Below, piece by piece: positions 29,339-38,257 of a stretch of 64,000 nt of DNA. Below the pieces are notes generated by a model, which saw only the letters and a program-made list of their open reading frames with translations, ran no database searches and was not told the origin of the DNA. Location: positions 1 through 64,000 of the forward strand of contig JAKVCM010000007.1 of the NCBI GenBank assembly GCA_022448605.1. The letters are read 5' to 3'. This DNA comes from Puniceicoccaceae bacterium. GTDB lineage: Bacteria; Verrucomicrobiota; Verrucomicrobiia; Opitutales; Coraliomargaritaceae. How positions within the stretch are numbered: the first letter of the stretch is position 1; the number at the start of each line of letters is the position of its first letter. Position numbers and translations under genes: made by a program.

Positions 29339-30028
29339 TTAGTCTATCTCGCCGCTTATATCGAACAGAAAACTAGGAAGACCGATATTATATTCAATCT
29401 TGTCCACGGAAATGTGACCAATATCTCCTGTCATTACGTCGGTGAATTTGAGTTCCATTGGCTGAAAATAGGGATCAATTTGATCAAAAAATTTTGTGTA
29501 TTCGGCTATACGAACAAGGGTGGTAACTGCATCTTGCTTTTTGTAGAGTATAGCCTTAAGGGGACGCCTTCGTCCTGTTTCTCCAAAAGGTTCCGCCTCC
29601 GTTTGAAGTTCAACACGGTATGCCTTGAAAGTCGGAATGTTAAAATTAAACCCATCAATCTTTCTGAAATGATATTCTGGATTGAGTGCAATGAGGTCGA
29701 ATAAATCGGCGGCAGCTTCATCTCCACTAACAACTCGCGATTTACTTTGTAGGTTTCCCCTCTCAACGACTGCAATCGCTTTACCGTTATAGATTATGTC
29801 TGCACCAGCCGTTTTCTTAGGGTTTCGGATGGAAGCACGGATGTATTTTTGTTCTTTGCTACTTACCACCATTTCAAATGATTTGTTACCATCACCACCA
29901 AGCTTTATGTTTGAATGAATGACAATTGATATGGGCTTTGCTTGGATTTGGGCACTTAGGGAAGTATGACAAATCAGGCAGATTGCTAAGCAAAATAGGG
30001 TATTCCAACTCCTAGTGGATGTATTCAT
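29339..30028 (-). CDS. Exported LolA-like (lipoprotein-sorting superfold) protein
   Basis: About 229 residues with a signal peptide (WNTLFCLAICLICHTSLSAQ, cleavage likely after SLSAQ near residue 26). The remainder is beta-rich, with strands such as MVVSSKEQKYIRASIRNP and KAIAVVERG, and ends in LPSFLFDISGEID. This resembles the half-barrel of LolA/RseB-type proteins that bind lipids or lipoproteins, but the match is by appearance only. Starts at 30049 or 30028 are possible; the latter gives the better signal peptide. It begins only 22 bases after the terminator that follows rho, leaving little room for a promoter. Confidence 0.6.
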   Translation of the reverse strand: MNTSTRSWNTLFCLAICLICHTSLSAQIQAKPISIVIHSNIKLGGDGNKSFEMVVSSKEQKYIRASIRNPKKTAGADIIYNGKAIAVVERGNLQSKSRVVSGDEAAADLFDLIALNPEYHFRKIDGFNFNIPTFKAYRVELQTEAEPFGETGRRRPLKAILYKKQDAVTTLVRIAEYTKFFDQIDPYFQPMELKFTDVMTGDIGHISVDKIEYNIGLPSFLFDISGEID

Positions 30029-30050
30029 TCCAATCACGGGTCTGAACATA

Positions 30051-30084
30051 AAAGAAGCCGTTGATAGAAATCAACGGCTTCTTT
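30051..30084 (-). terminator. Strong hairpin terminator after rho
   Basis: A perfect 15-bp stem (30051-30065 with 30070-30084) around a 4-base loop. On the minus strand it ends in TTT and serves rho; the mirror-image T run on the plus strand makes it potentially bidirectional. Confidence 0.8.
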
Positions 30085-30199
30085 TGAAAAATAAATGAAT
30101 ATTTATGCATGGCGCTGCTTGAGCATTAAATGAGCGTGACCAAACATGCCAGCGAGTAGCGCGTAAGCATTGGCCTCTGGATATACTATGAATTGGCGC

Positions 30200-31399
<1,200 letters not shown>

Positions 31400-31765
31400 A
31401 GCATGGCGCGTGTGTGCTTTAATAAATTAGTGAAAAGGTGTGAATAGCCGTGGCGGGTCGCTTACTGTTAGATGACTATCCACAGCAATGTAGTGAGGTG
31501 CGTTAGAACGAATAGACCAATGGCAGTATCTCATCGGGTCGATTATCCACAGGGCTGATTTTGCATGTGGTTAATTATCCATGCGGACAAATGATACGGC
31601 GCATCATGAGTATGTTTTCCGTAACGCGATTTGATTATTAAAGCGGTAATCATTTCGACCTGTCAATGACTATAATTTGGAGGCTGTCGCGTCTTCGATG
31701 GGAGCAGTATCTATTTTGCCTATGCAAAAAGACGATTCTTACAAGCTTGAGTGTAAATAGTCAAT
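31400..31765. other. Gene-free stretch with clustered DnaA-box-like sites
   Basis: 366 bases between rho and the SRPBCC gene with no credible ORF. It holds TTATCCACA (31543-31551, perfect consensus), CTATCCACA (31476-31484), TGTGGTTAA (31566-31574, reverse strand, one mismatch) and TTATCCATG (31575-31583). The last two abut within an imperfect palindrome at 31563-31584. Neighbouring sequence is only moderately AT-rich. This could be a DnaA titration or regulatory site, or part of an origin; it also has to hold the rho promoter. Confidence 0.45.
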
Positions 31766-32224
31766 CTAAGCAAAGTGACGAACCATCGCTTCAGTGCGGT
31801 AATCGAATATCCGCTTCAGCTCTCTCTTTACGTAAATTGCGCGGCCGATTGCGCCGAGGGGGCCGAGTGGCATAATGTAGTTAACGTGGTCGACAAATCG
31901 AATGCCGTCTTCGACCTCGGAAATCTCGTGGTAGTGGAACCATAACTTATAGGGGCCAATCAGTTGCTCGTCTACGAAAGACTGTTGCTTGCGGATGTGC
32001 TTGAGTTCGCTCAGCCATGTTTGCCTCCCTATTAGGGGTATTCCTACTCGATATTCGACTAAAAGGCCTTCGTGCATCTCCTCGGGTAGATCACTGACGA
32101 TCTCAAAGACCATGTCATCAGGTGTGATTAGGTCTAGATTCTTTGGTGAGCATATAAAGTCCCAAGCACTGTCCAAATCTGTCTGGATCGTTAATTCACT
32201 GTGGATTTGGTGGATTTTGGGCAT
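31766..32224 (-). CDS. SRPBCC-family (START/Bet v1-like) ligand-binding protein
   Basis: A 152-residue protein of the cyclase/dehydrase or polyketide-cyclase2-like type: HSELTIQTDLDSAWDFICSP at the start, NLDLITPDD, then alternating strands (LLVEYRVGIP, FVDEQLIGPYKLWFHYHE, GIRFVDHVNYIMPLGPLG) and a long C-terminal helix. Such folds have a hydrophobic pocket for lipids or other hydrophobic ligands. It is divergent from the desaturase gene with 88 bases between, and homologues often sit beside lipid-modifying genes, so a role in that locus is plausible. Confidence 0.75.
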   Translation of the reverse strand: MPKIHQIHSELTIQTDLDSAWDFICSPKNLDLITPDDMVFEIVSDLPEEMHEGLLVEYRVGIPLIGRQTWLSELKHIRKQQSFVDEQLIGPYKLWFHYHEISEVEDGIRFVDHVNYIMPLGPLGAIGRAIYVKRELKRIFDYRTEAMVRHFA

Positions 32225-32228
32225 ATCG

Positions 32229-32263
32229 CTTGATCGTCTTGCAGTAACTTGCCTTACTTGATC
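32229..32263. repeat. Direct repeat in the SRPBCC/desaturase divergent promoter
   Basis: CTTGATC occurs at 32229-32235 and again at 32257-32263, each followed by a similar TTG...GTAA-type tail, with 28 bases between starts. The position between divergent genes suggests an operator or an alternative sigma-factor site. Confidence 0.35.
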
Positions 32264-32312
32264 TTTGTTGTAAGTTAGTTTATTAGGAAACGTTTTTTCA
32301 ATTTATACTATT

Positions 32313-33221
32313 ATGCAAAAAATACGAACGATTTTACAACATGCTCTTCGTGATGAGGACAACCGCCTATTGATGGCATCTTCTCCCATTTTCTTCATGC
32401 ATTTAGCCGCTATTGGAGTCTTTTTTACCGGTTTCAGCTGGGTTGCGGCAGTAGCGCTCGCGATAACTTACGTAGTCAGAGTCTTCGCGCTGACTGCTGG
32501 CTTTCACCGCTATTTTTCGCACCGTGCTTTCAAAACAAGCCGCACCTTCCAGTTCATCATGGCCTGGGTGGGCACTTCATCCGCTCAGCTTGGCCCTATG
32601 TGGTGGGCAGCCAATCACAGGCACCATCATCAACATTCCGACAAGGAGGAAGACATCCACTCTCCAGTGACCAAGGATGCTTTTTGGGCGCACATTGGCT
32701 GGGTGCTCTGTCGTGCTTACGGTTCAATCCAGCATGACCGAATCAAAGACCTTACTAAGTATCCAGAGCTACGCTTCATCGATCGTTTCCATGTTCTACC
32801 AGTGCTTTCATTAATCGTTCTACTTTTCGTTACCGGTGAAGGACTGAATGCTTTCTATCCTGCGCTGGGCACTAGCGGCCTGCAGCTTGTAATGTGGGGT
32901 TTCTTTCTTAGTACTGTCTTGGTCTATCACGTCACATTTTGCGTCAACTCAGTCACTCACATCGTCGGCACTAAGCGTTTTGTGACCGACGACGAAAGTC
33001 GCAACAGTTGGTGGGTCTCCTTGCTCACATTTGGAGAAGGGTGGCATAATAACCACCACCGCTGGCCACTTTCCGCACGCCAGGGCATGTATTGGTGGGA
33101 GTTTGATATGAGCTATTGGGGGCTCTGTGCGCTTGAAAAGTTAGGCCTCGTCTGGGATTTGAAAGTATACCCTAAGAAAATCTACGAAGAAGCTGACGCG
33201 ACCCCGCCTATCGAATCCTAG
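32313..33221 (+). CDS. Acyl-CoA/acyl-lipid Delta9-type fatty acid desaturase
   Basis: A 302-residue membrane di-iron enzyme. The three histidine boxes are clear: HRYFSH near residue 65, HRHHHQH near residue 102 and HNNHH near residue 247. About four membrane segments surround them (for example residues 24-53 and 165-210). The pattern fits stearoyl-CoA-type Delta9 desaturases, which insert a double bond into a saturated acyl chain using oxygen. It is followed 1 base later by the DUF1295 gene and then by a cyclopropane synthase-like methyltransferase, so its product may be the substrate of that enzyme. Confidence 0.92.
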   Translation: MQKIRTILQHALRDEDNRLLMASSPIFFMHLAAIGVFFTGFSWVAAVALAITYVVRVFALTAGFHRYFSHRAFKTSRTFQFIMAWVGTSSAQLGPMWWAANHRHHHQHSDKEEDIHSPVTKDAFWAHIGWVLCRAYGSIQHDRIKDLTKYPELRFIDRFHVLPVLSLIVLLFVTGEGLNAFYPALGTSGLQLVMWGFFLSTVLVYHVTFCVNSVTHIVGTKRFVTDDESRNSWWVSLLTFGEGWHNNHHRWPLSARQGMYWWEFDMSYWGLCALEKLGLVWDLKVYPKKIYEEADATPPIES

Positions 33222-33222
33222 G

Positions 33223-34008
33223 ATGCTTGTATTCTGGATCAGTTTTTTCTGCATTGGATTTTTTGTGGCATCTGCTGCCTATCTTATCGCTCGCGAACTC
33301 AAGCTAATGGCGATCGTCGATACTATTTGGACTGCTGGCTTGGGCTTATCTGCTTTAGTTTATCATACGGTAGCGGAGTTGGGATCCATTCGCTCATGGG
33401 CGGTTTTATTAATCATATTTTTATGGTCTTTTAGGCTCAGCTTTCACTTGTTTAAAGATCGTGTCTTCGCGGGGCACGAGGACCCGCGCTACAAGGCGCT
33501 CGCCAAACATTGGGGCATAAAGTCTGCCCGAAACTTTTTCTTTCTATTTCTCGCCCAAGTTATTTTTATCGCGCTCTTTTTATTTCCGGTCAGCATCGCG
33601 ATGCAAAATCCCCAACCAGTTTGGGCATGGACAGACAGCCTAGCCGTTTTAATCGGGATTTCTGCGATGTTAGGGGAATGGATTGCTGATCGCCAATTAG
33701 CCAACTTTCGCTCCAATCCTGACAACAGAGGTTGCGTCTGTCAGGATAACCTATGGCGCTACTCACGCCACCCGAACTATTTTTTCGAATGGTTGCATTG
33801 GTTTGCTTACCTCGCTTTTGCTGTGGGCTCATCATCAGTTTGGTTCGCTCTGGTTGGTCCCATTGCTATGTTCATTTTTCTTCGTTTTTTGACCGGTGTG
33901 CCCTATGCTGAGATGTCCTCACTCAACAGTCGCGGTGAGGTTTACCGCCGATACCAATCGTCGACGAATGCCTTTTTCCCATGGATCCCTCGAAACAAGA
34001 CAGCTTAA
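33223..34008 (+). CDS. DUF1295 membrane protein (steroid 5-alpha-reductase/ICMT-like)
   Basis: A 261-residue protein with six or so membrane segments and a C-terminal block LWRYSRHPNYFFEWLHWFAY (about residues 178-197), the signature of the isoprenylcysteine methyltransferase / steroid 5-alpha-reductase superfamily. NPDNRGCVCQDNLW precedes it. In other bacteria DUF1295 proteins are found next to CFA synthase-type genes, where a reductase role on modified fatty acids is suspected. It starts 1 base after the desaturase stop and overlaps the next gene by 28 bases, so the three are one operon. Confidence 0.82.
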   Translation: MLVFWISFFCIGFFVASAAYLIARELKLMAIVDTIWTAGLGLSALVYHTVAELGSIRSWAVLLIIFLWSFRLSFHLFKDRVFAGHEDPRYKALAKHWGIKSARNFFFLFLAQVIFIALFLFPVSIAMQNPQPVWAWTDSLAVLIGISAMLGEWIADRQLANFRSNPDNRGCVCQDNLWRYSRHPNYFFEWLHWFAYLAFAVGSSSVWFALVGPIAMFIFLRFLTGVPYAEMSSLNSRGEVYRRYQSSTNAFFPWIPRNKTA

Positions 34009-35336
34009 TAGGAAACAATCAGCGTCTAGCGAGTGAGTCTAAGTCTCCGGAAATTGTTCAGTCAAACACTACGGGGTCGGAAGCCAAATTCGATCAAGTT
34101 AGTCCGCTCGGGGGTAATTCGAGAGTGCTTCCCGTATTTGCTAAGAGTGTTCCTCGGAAACGCCTCCGCCCACTCGAGCGCTTCTTCGCTTGGACCCTAC
34201 GCAATTTACACGGAGGTACTTTACAAATTACCTTTCCCACTGGGGTTCGAGCTTTAGTTGGCGATCGCAGTTTTCCTGTGCTTCAGCTTGAGATTAAAAA
34301 ACCACGTTTTTTTAATAAGGTCTTCTCCGGTGGAAGCATTGGTTTTGGGGAAGCCTACGTCGAAGGCGATTGGGATACACATGACCTTTCTGGGCTACTT
34401 CTTTTGCTTGCAAAAAATCAAAAAGATTTAGGCTGCATTGGTCGTGGTTTCTCGATTCTAGCAAAACAAGCCAACCGCATCTACCACAAAGCGCGCAGCA
34501 ATACTCTGGAGCGAAGTAAGAAAAATATTCAAGCGCACTACGACTTAAGTAACGATTTTTACCAAACCTTCCTTGATCCGAGCATGACTTATTCCAGCGC
34601 TCTCTTTCAGTCGCTCGAGGAGAGTCTAGAGCAAGCACAGTTAAATAAAATCGACCGCATGCTAGATCTGGCAGACGTAGGTGAGGGTGACGCCATCCTC
34701 GAAATCGGTTCGGGTTGGGGGGCGCTCGCACTTCGTGCCGCGCAGCGTGGCTGCCGCGTAAAAACGATTACCTTGTCTGAAGAGCAGTTCGCCTATGCTA
34801 AGAATCTGTTTGAGCACGAGGGCGTAAGCGATCAGGTTGAGATCGCGCTAGAGGACTATCGCATTCAAACAGGTCAATACGATGCCGTTCTCTCCTGCGA
34901 AATGATTGAGGCCGTCGGCCGTGAATATTTAGACAGTTATTTTCAAATTGTCAGTCAGTCGCTCAAGCCAAAGGCGCGCGCAGTCATTCAAGCAATCACG
35001 ATTCCCGATGAGCGTTATGAAAGCTATAGCCGAAGTTGCGATTGGATACAAAAACACATTTTTCCAGGTGGGCACTTGCCTTCGCCCAGTGCAATTTGCG
35101 AGCACCTTGCGGGTGCTGGCGAAGCCGCGGTGACCAAGATGGAAGCCTTCGGCCGCGACTACGCCGAAACTCTCCGCCGTTGGTCGGTGAGTTTCAATGC
35201 CGCTAAGTCGACTGTGGACGCGCTCGGCTTTGATGAGGCTTTTCGTCGCAAGTGGAACTACTATCTAAGTTATTGCGAGGCAGGCTTTGACGCAGATCTG
35301 ATTGACGTGCAGCACGTCGTGATCGAAAAGAATTAA
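33981..35336 (+). CDS. cfa: Cyclopropane-fatty-acyl-phospholipid synthase-type methyltransferase
   Basis: A 451-residue SAM-dependent lipid methyltransferase. An N-terminal domain of about 150 residues (with FGEAYVEGDWDTHDLSGLL) precedes the methyltransferase domain: AHYDLSNDFYQTFLDPSMTY, the SAM site ILEIGSGWGALALRAA near residue 240, SCEMIEAVGREY and the IFPGGHLPS block. It adds a methylene or methyl to an unsaturated phospholipid chain. The first 50 residues look disordered and are unlike E. coli Cfa. Given the desaturase and DUF1295 neighbours, a branched-chain or furan-type product is possible instead of cyclopropane. Confidence 0.88.
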   Translation: MDPSKQDSLIGNNQRLASESKSPEIVQSNTTGSEAKFDQVSPLGGNSRVLPVFAKSVPRKRLRPLERFFAWTLRNLHGGTLQITFPTGVRALVGDRSFPVLQLEIKKPRFFNKVFSGGSIGFGEAYVEGDWDTHDLSGLLLLLAKNQKDLGCIGRGFSILAKQANRIYHKARSNTLERSKKNIQAHYDLSNDFYQTFLDPSMTYSSALFQSLEESLEQAQLNKIDRMLDLADVGEGDAILEIGSGWGALALRAAQRGCRVKTITLSEEQFAYAKNLFEHEGVSDQVEIALEDYRIQTGQYDAVLSCEMIEAVGREYLDSYFQIVSQSLKPKARAVIQAITIPDERYESYSRSCDWIQKHIFPGGHLPSPSAICEHLAGAGEAAVTKMEAFGRDYAETLRRWSVSFNAAKSTVDALGFDEAFRRKWNYYLSYCEAGFDADLIDVQHVVIEKN

Positions 35337-35356
35337 TTTGTTTGCTTTGTTATCCA

Positions 35357-36205
35357 CTACGACAAAAACCGTTTTGTAAGGTCATTGACTATGTAGTCAT
35401 GCGCCTCTTCGACCGTATCGATAATCTTGAATAGACCAACGTCCTTTGGCGAAATATTACCCCATTTCACGAGCGCATCGAAATCCCAGACGTCATTCCA
35501 AAATTCGCTTCCGAACAGGACAATGGGTGGTATTTCCACGATCTTCTTAGTTTGCACTAGCGTGAGCGTTTCAAAAAGTTCATCCATGGTGCCAAAGCCG
35601 CCAGGAAAGGCGACTAGAGCTTTAGCTAATAAGACGAACCAGTATTTGCGCACAAAGAAATAGTGAAACTCAAACTTCAATTCTTCGGGTATGTATTCGT
35701 TGACGCCCTGTTCGAAGGGCAAGCTGATGCCGAGGCCTACAGATTTGCCGCCTGCATTGCGTGCGCCAAGATTGGCCGCCTCCATGATGCCAGGTCCCCC
35801 GCCCGAACAAATTAGGAAACGCCTTTGGTGTTCTTTAGGAAGACTCATCGACCATCGGGTCAACGACTCCGATAGCTGCACTGCCGCATTATAGTAGGGG
35901 GCAGATTTGACTGCGCACTCCGCTTGGTGCAGGCTCTGCTTTTCTTGAGTCGTGAGGTTTTCATGGTCTTTGATCGTGGCTTGGACTGCAGTGAGTTCTT
36001 TCTCGGCAACTTCGATCGTTTTCGTCCTGGCAGAGCCGAAAAGCACAATGGTATCTTTCACTTTTTGTTCCGCGAAGCGGAGGCCGGGTTCCGTCATCTC
36101 GCAAAGTATGCGGATGTTACGAGCAGGGTCGCTATTTAAGAAACTGAGGTTTTTATAAGCCTTAAGTGGCCAATCTTCGGGGGAGGATTCATGGGGTAGT
36201 GTCAT
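35357..36205 (-). CDS. LOG-family / TIGR00730 nucleotide phosphoribohydrolase-like protein
   Basis: A 282-residue Rossmann-like protein with SGGGPGIMEAANLGARNAG near residue 130 and LVAFPGGFGTMDELFETLTL near residue 205, the PGGxGTxxE motif of the LOG (lonely guy) family. Such proteins hydrolyse nucleoside 5'-monophosphates (cytokinin riboside phosphates in some organisms); many were mislabelled lysine decarboxylases. An N-terminal helical extension of about 90 residues precedes the core. It converges with the CFA-type gene and lies just after mutL on the same strand. Confidence 0.85.
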   Translation of the reverse strand: MTLPHESSPEDWPLKAYKNLSFLNSDPARNIRILCEMTEPGLRFAEQKVKDTIVLFGSARTKTIEVAEKELTAVQATIKDHENLTTQEKQSLHQAECAVKSAPYYNAAVQLSESLTRWSMSLPKEHQRRFLICSGGGPGIMEAANLGARNAGGKSVGLGISLPFEQGVNEYIPEELKFEFHYFFVRKYWFVLLAKALVAFPGGFGTMDELFETLTLVQTKKIVEIPPIVLFGSEFWNDVWDFDALVKWGNISPKDVGLFKIIDTVEEAHDYIVNDLTKRFLS

Positions 36206-36238
36206 AGTTTAGTCTAGGTGGATTGTTGTTGTATAGAT

Positions 36239-37996
36239 TTATTCATTGCCAAAACGGCGTTCCCATTCGCTCCAAGTGATTTCGTTAAAAGTGGGCTTCC
36301 CGAAGGGTGATGTATGAGGCGTCTCGCAAGTGATTAGGGTTTCGGCTAGTTGCTGAACGGCGGCCTCACTCATAATGTCCTTACGGCGGTAGCTGCCTCC
36401 GACGGCTAGCTTGGCTACCGATTCCCAAATGAGTTCGCTTTGCTTGCGAGATTCTCCGCGCTGGCGGAAGAGGTCGATCATGTCGCGGATAAAATCTTCC
36501 GCTTGCTCCGGCTCTAGCCATGCGGGTAAGGATTCTATGCGGTAAAAGTGACGGCCGAATTCTTCAACTTGGAAACCCTGTTCGTTGATCAATTCTAAGT
36601 GCGTGAGCAGTGCCTCAGAGGCAAGCGGTTCTAGTTCGATGGCCTGTGGGATGAGTAGGCTTTGGCTTGGTGGCGCGCTTTCTTTGTAGCTTTTCAAGAT
36701 TCGCTCAAAACGCACTCGCTGGTCGGCGTAGCGTATATGGAGCATGACGAGTCCGCGCGGTGTATCAAAGAGCCCGTATTGCTTCTTCAAAATTGAGATC
36801 AGCTGCCATGCCGGGGTCTTGACTTTTGCAGGTTCTGCCAGCTTTTGTGATTCAGTAATTCTTGGCGCAGTCGATGTCTTGGCCGCTCTTGGTTTCGTTG
36901 AAATTGGCCTTAGAGAGGCGGAAAGTTTCGAAGGTCGAACGAGATCAATTTCATTTTTGGCTGCCGGCGCTCTTAACTCCGCTTTTGTGCGCTCGGCTAC
37001 GGTCGCTGCCGTCAGGGTCTCGGTGATTGCTTCGAGCACAAAGCGACGGATTACGCCGTCGTTTCGAAAACGCACCTCGCGCTTTGCGGGGTGGACGTTG
37101 ACGTCGACCTCTTGTGGCTCGATTTCGAGAAAGAGAAAGGCAGGCGGATAACGCCCTTTTTGGATGCGACCATGATAAGCATCTAGCACGGCGAAACCGA
37201 GTGTGCGACTGTCGACTGGTCGGTGGTTGACTAAGGTAACAAGTTCGCGGCGGGTAGAACGACCGACGCCTGGCTTGGCGGTGAGTCCAGTCAATCGGTA
37301 TCCGGTCTTGGGATCGCTCACATCGACGGAGATCAAATCGTCGGCTAGGCTACGCCCCCAGATCTCGGCTATGCGATCTCGCAGATCTTCGCAGGCGGGG
37401 GATTGGAAGATAGTGCGTCCACTATCTAGCATGCGGAAGGCGACTTTGGGATGCGCCACCGCGAAGAGTCGCGTATTGTAGGTAATGTGAGCGGTCTCGG
37501 TCGGATCAGTCTTGAGGAACTTGCGCCGTGCAGGTATTGAGTTAAAGAGCTGTGCGACTTCAATCACAGTACCGACGGGCATGCCGCAGTCTTTCTTTTC
37601 GATTAGTTTGCCGCCATTAATTTTAATCTCGGTGCCGTGTTCCCAGCCCTCAGCACGACTGCGTAGGGTAAAGCGTGAGACCGACGCGATCGAGGGCAGC
37701 GCTTCACCGCGAAAGCCAAAGCTGGATACTACGTTTAGATCGGCCGCATCGCGAATTTTGCTGGTGGCGTGGCGTTCAAGCGAGAGTAGTGCTTCATCGG
37801 GGCTCATGCCCTTGCCGTTGTCCTCAATGCGAATGTAAGATTTGCCACCGTTGCGAATCTCGACCTCGATCCGTGTGGCACCAGCATCGATACTGTTTTC
37901 GACGAGCTCTTTGACCACTGCGACAGGGCGCTCAATTACTTCGCCAGCAGCGATTTGGTTGGCGACCCGGTCAGATAATATGCGAATCGAGGACAT
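36239..37996 (-). CDS. mutL: DNA mismatch repair protein MutL
   Basis: A mismatch-repair mediator of about 585 residues that couples MutS to downstream nicking. The GHKL ATPase domain shows [20 protein letters not shown] (with the catalytic Glu) near residue 15, DNGKGM, and [16 protein letters not shown] near residue 95. The linker is basic and Pro/Ala-rich, and the C-terminal dimerisation domain lies after about residue 395. An endonuclease-type DQHA..E.. motif is replaced by a degenerate stretch ([19 protein letters not shown]), so nicking activity may be absent. The frame runs up to 38044, but the ATG at 37996 matches the family start. Confidence 0.94.
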   Translation of the reverse strand: MSSIRILSDRVANQIAAGEVIERPVAVVKELVENSIDAGATRIEVEIRNGGKSYIRIEDNGKGMSPDEALLSLERHATSKIRDAADLNVVSSFGFRGEALPSIASVSRFTLRSRAEGWEHGTEIKINGGKLIEKKDCGMPVGTVIEVAQLFNSIPARRKFLKTDPTETAHITYNTRLFAVAHPKVAFRMLDSGRTIFQSPACEDLRDRIAEIWGRSLADDLISVDVSDPKTGYRLTGLTAKPGVGRSTRRELVTLVNHRPVDSRTLGFAVLDAYHGRIQKGRYPPAFLFLEIEPQEVDVNVHPAKREVRFRNDGVIRRFVLEAITETLTAATVAERTKAELRAPAAKNEIDLVRPSKLSASLRPISTKPRAAKTSTAPRITESQKLAEPAKVKTPAWQLISILKKQYGLFDTPRGLVMLHIRYADQRVRFERILKSYKESAPPSQSLLIPQAIELEPLASEALLTHLELINEQGFQVEEFGRHFYRIESLPAWLEPEQAEDFIRDMIDLFRQRGESRKQSELIWESVAKLAVGGSYRRKDIMSEAAVQQLAETLITCETPHTSPFGKPTFNEITWSEWERRFGNE

Positions 37997-38257
37997 GTAT
38001 CTAATTGCAGACTCTTCTATTGAAGCAGAGCGCACTGCCTGCAACGCAATTTCTATGTTTCTTCTTATCCTCCGACTGCGTAGTCTTAATAATCTCTTCC
38101 AACTGACTGCTAATAACGCTCTGAACTAAAGTAAATACGGACTTGAGGTTTTTAGGCGAGGCTTACAGTAACGATAAACAATTAAACACTTATGCCTACA
38201 GATTCAGAGTGTAAAATCTGGCTAGAGAAATATCCTAAATTGTTTATAGAAAACGAC

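Noticed and set aside
29333-29704. 123-residue plus-strand frame opposite the LolA-like gene
   Set aside because: The minus-strand frame has a signal peptide and domain-like end; the plus frame has neither.
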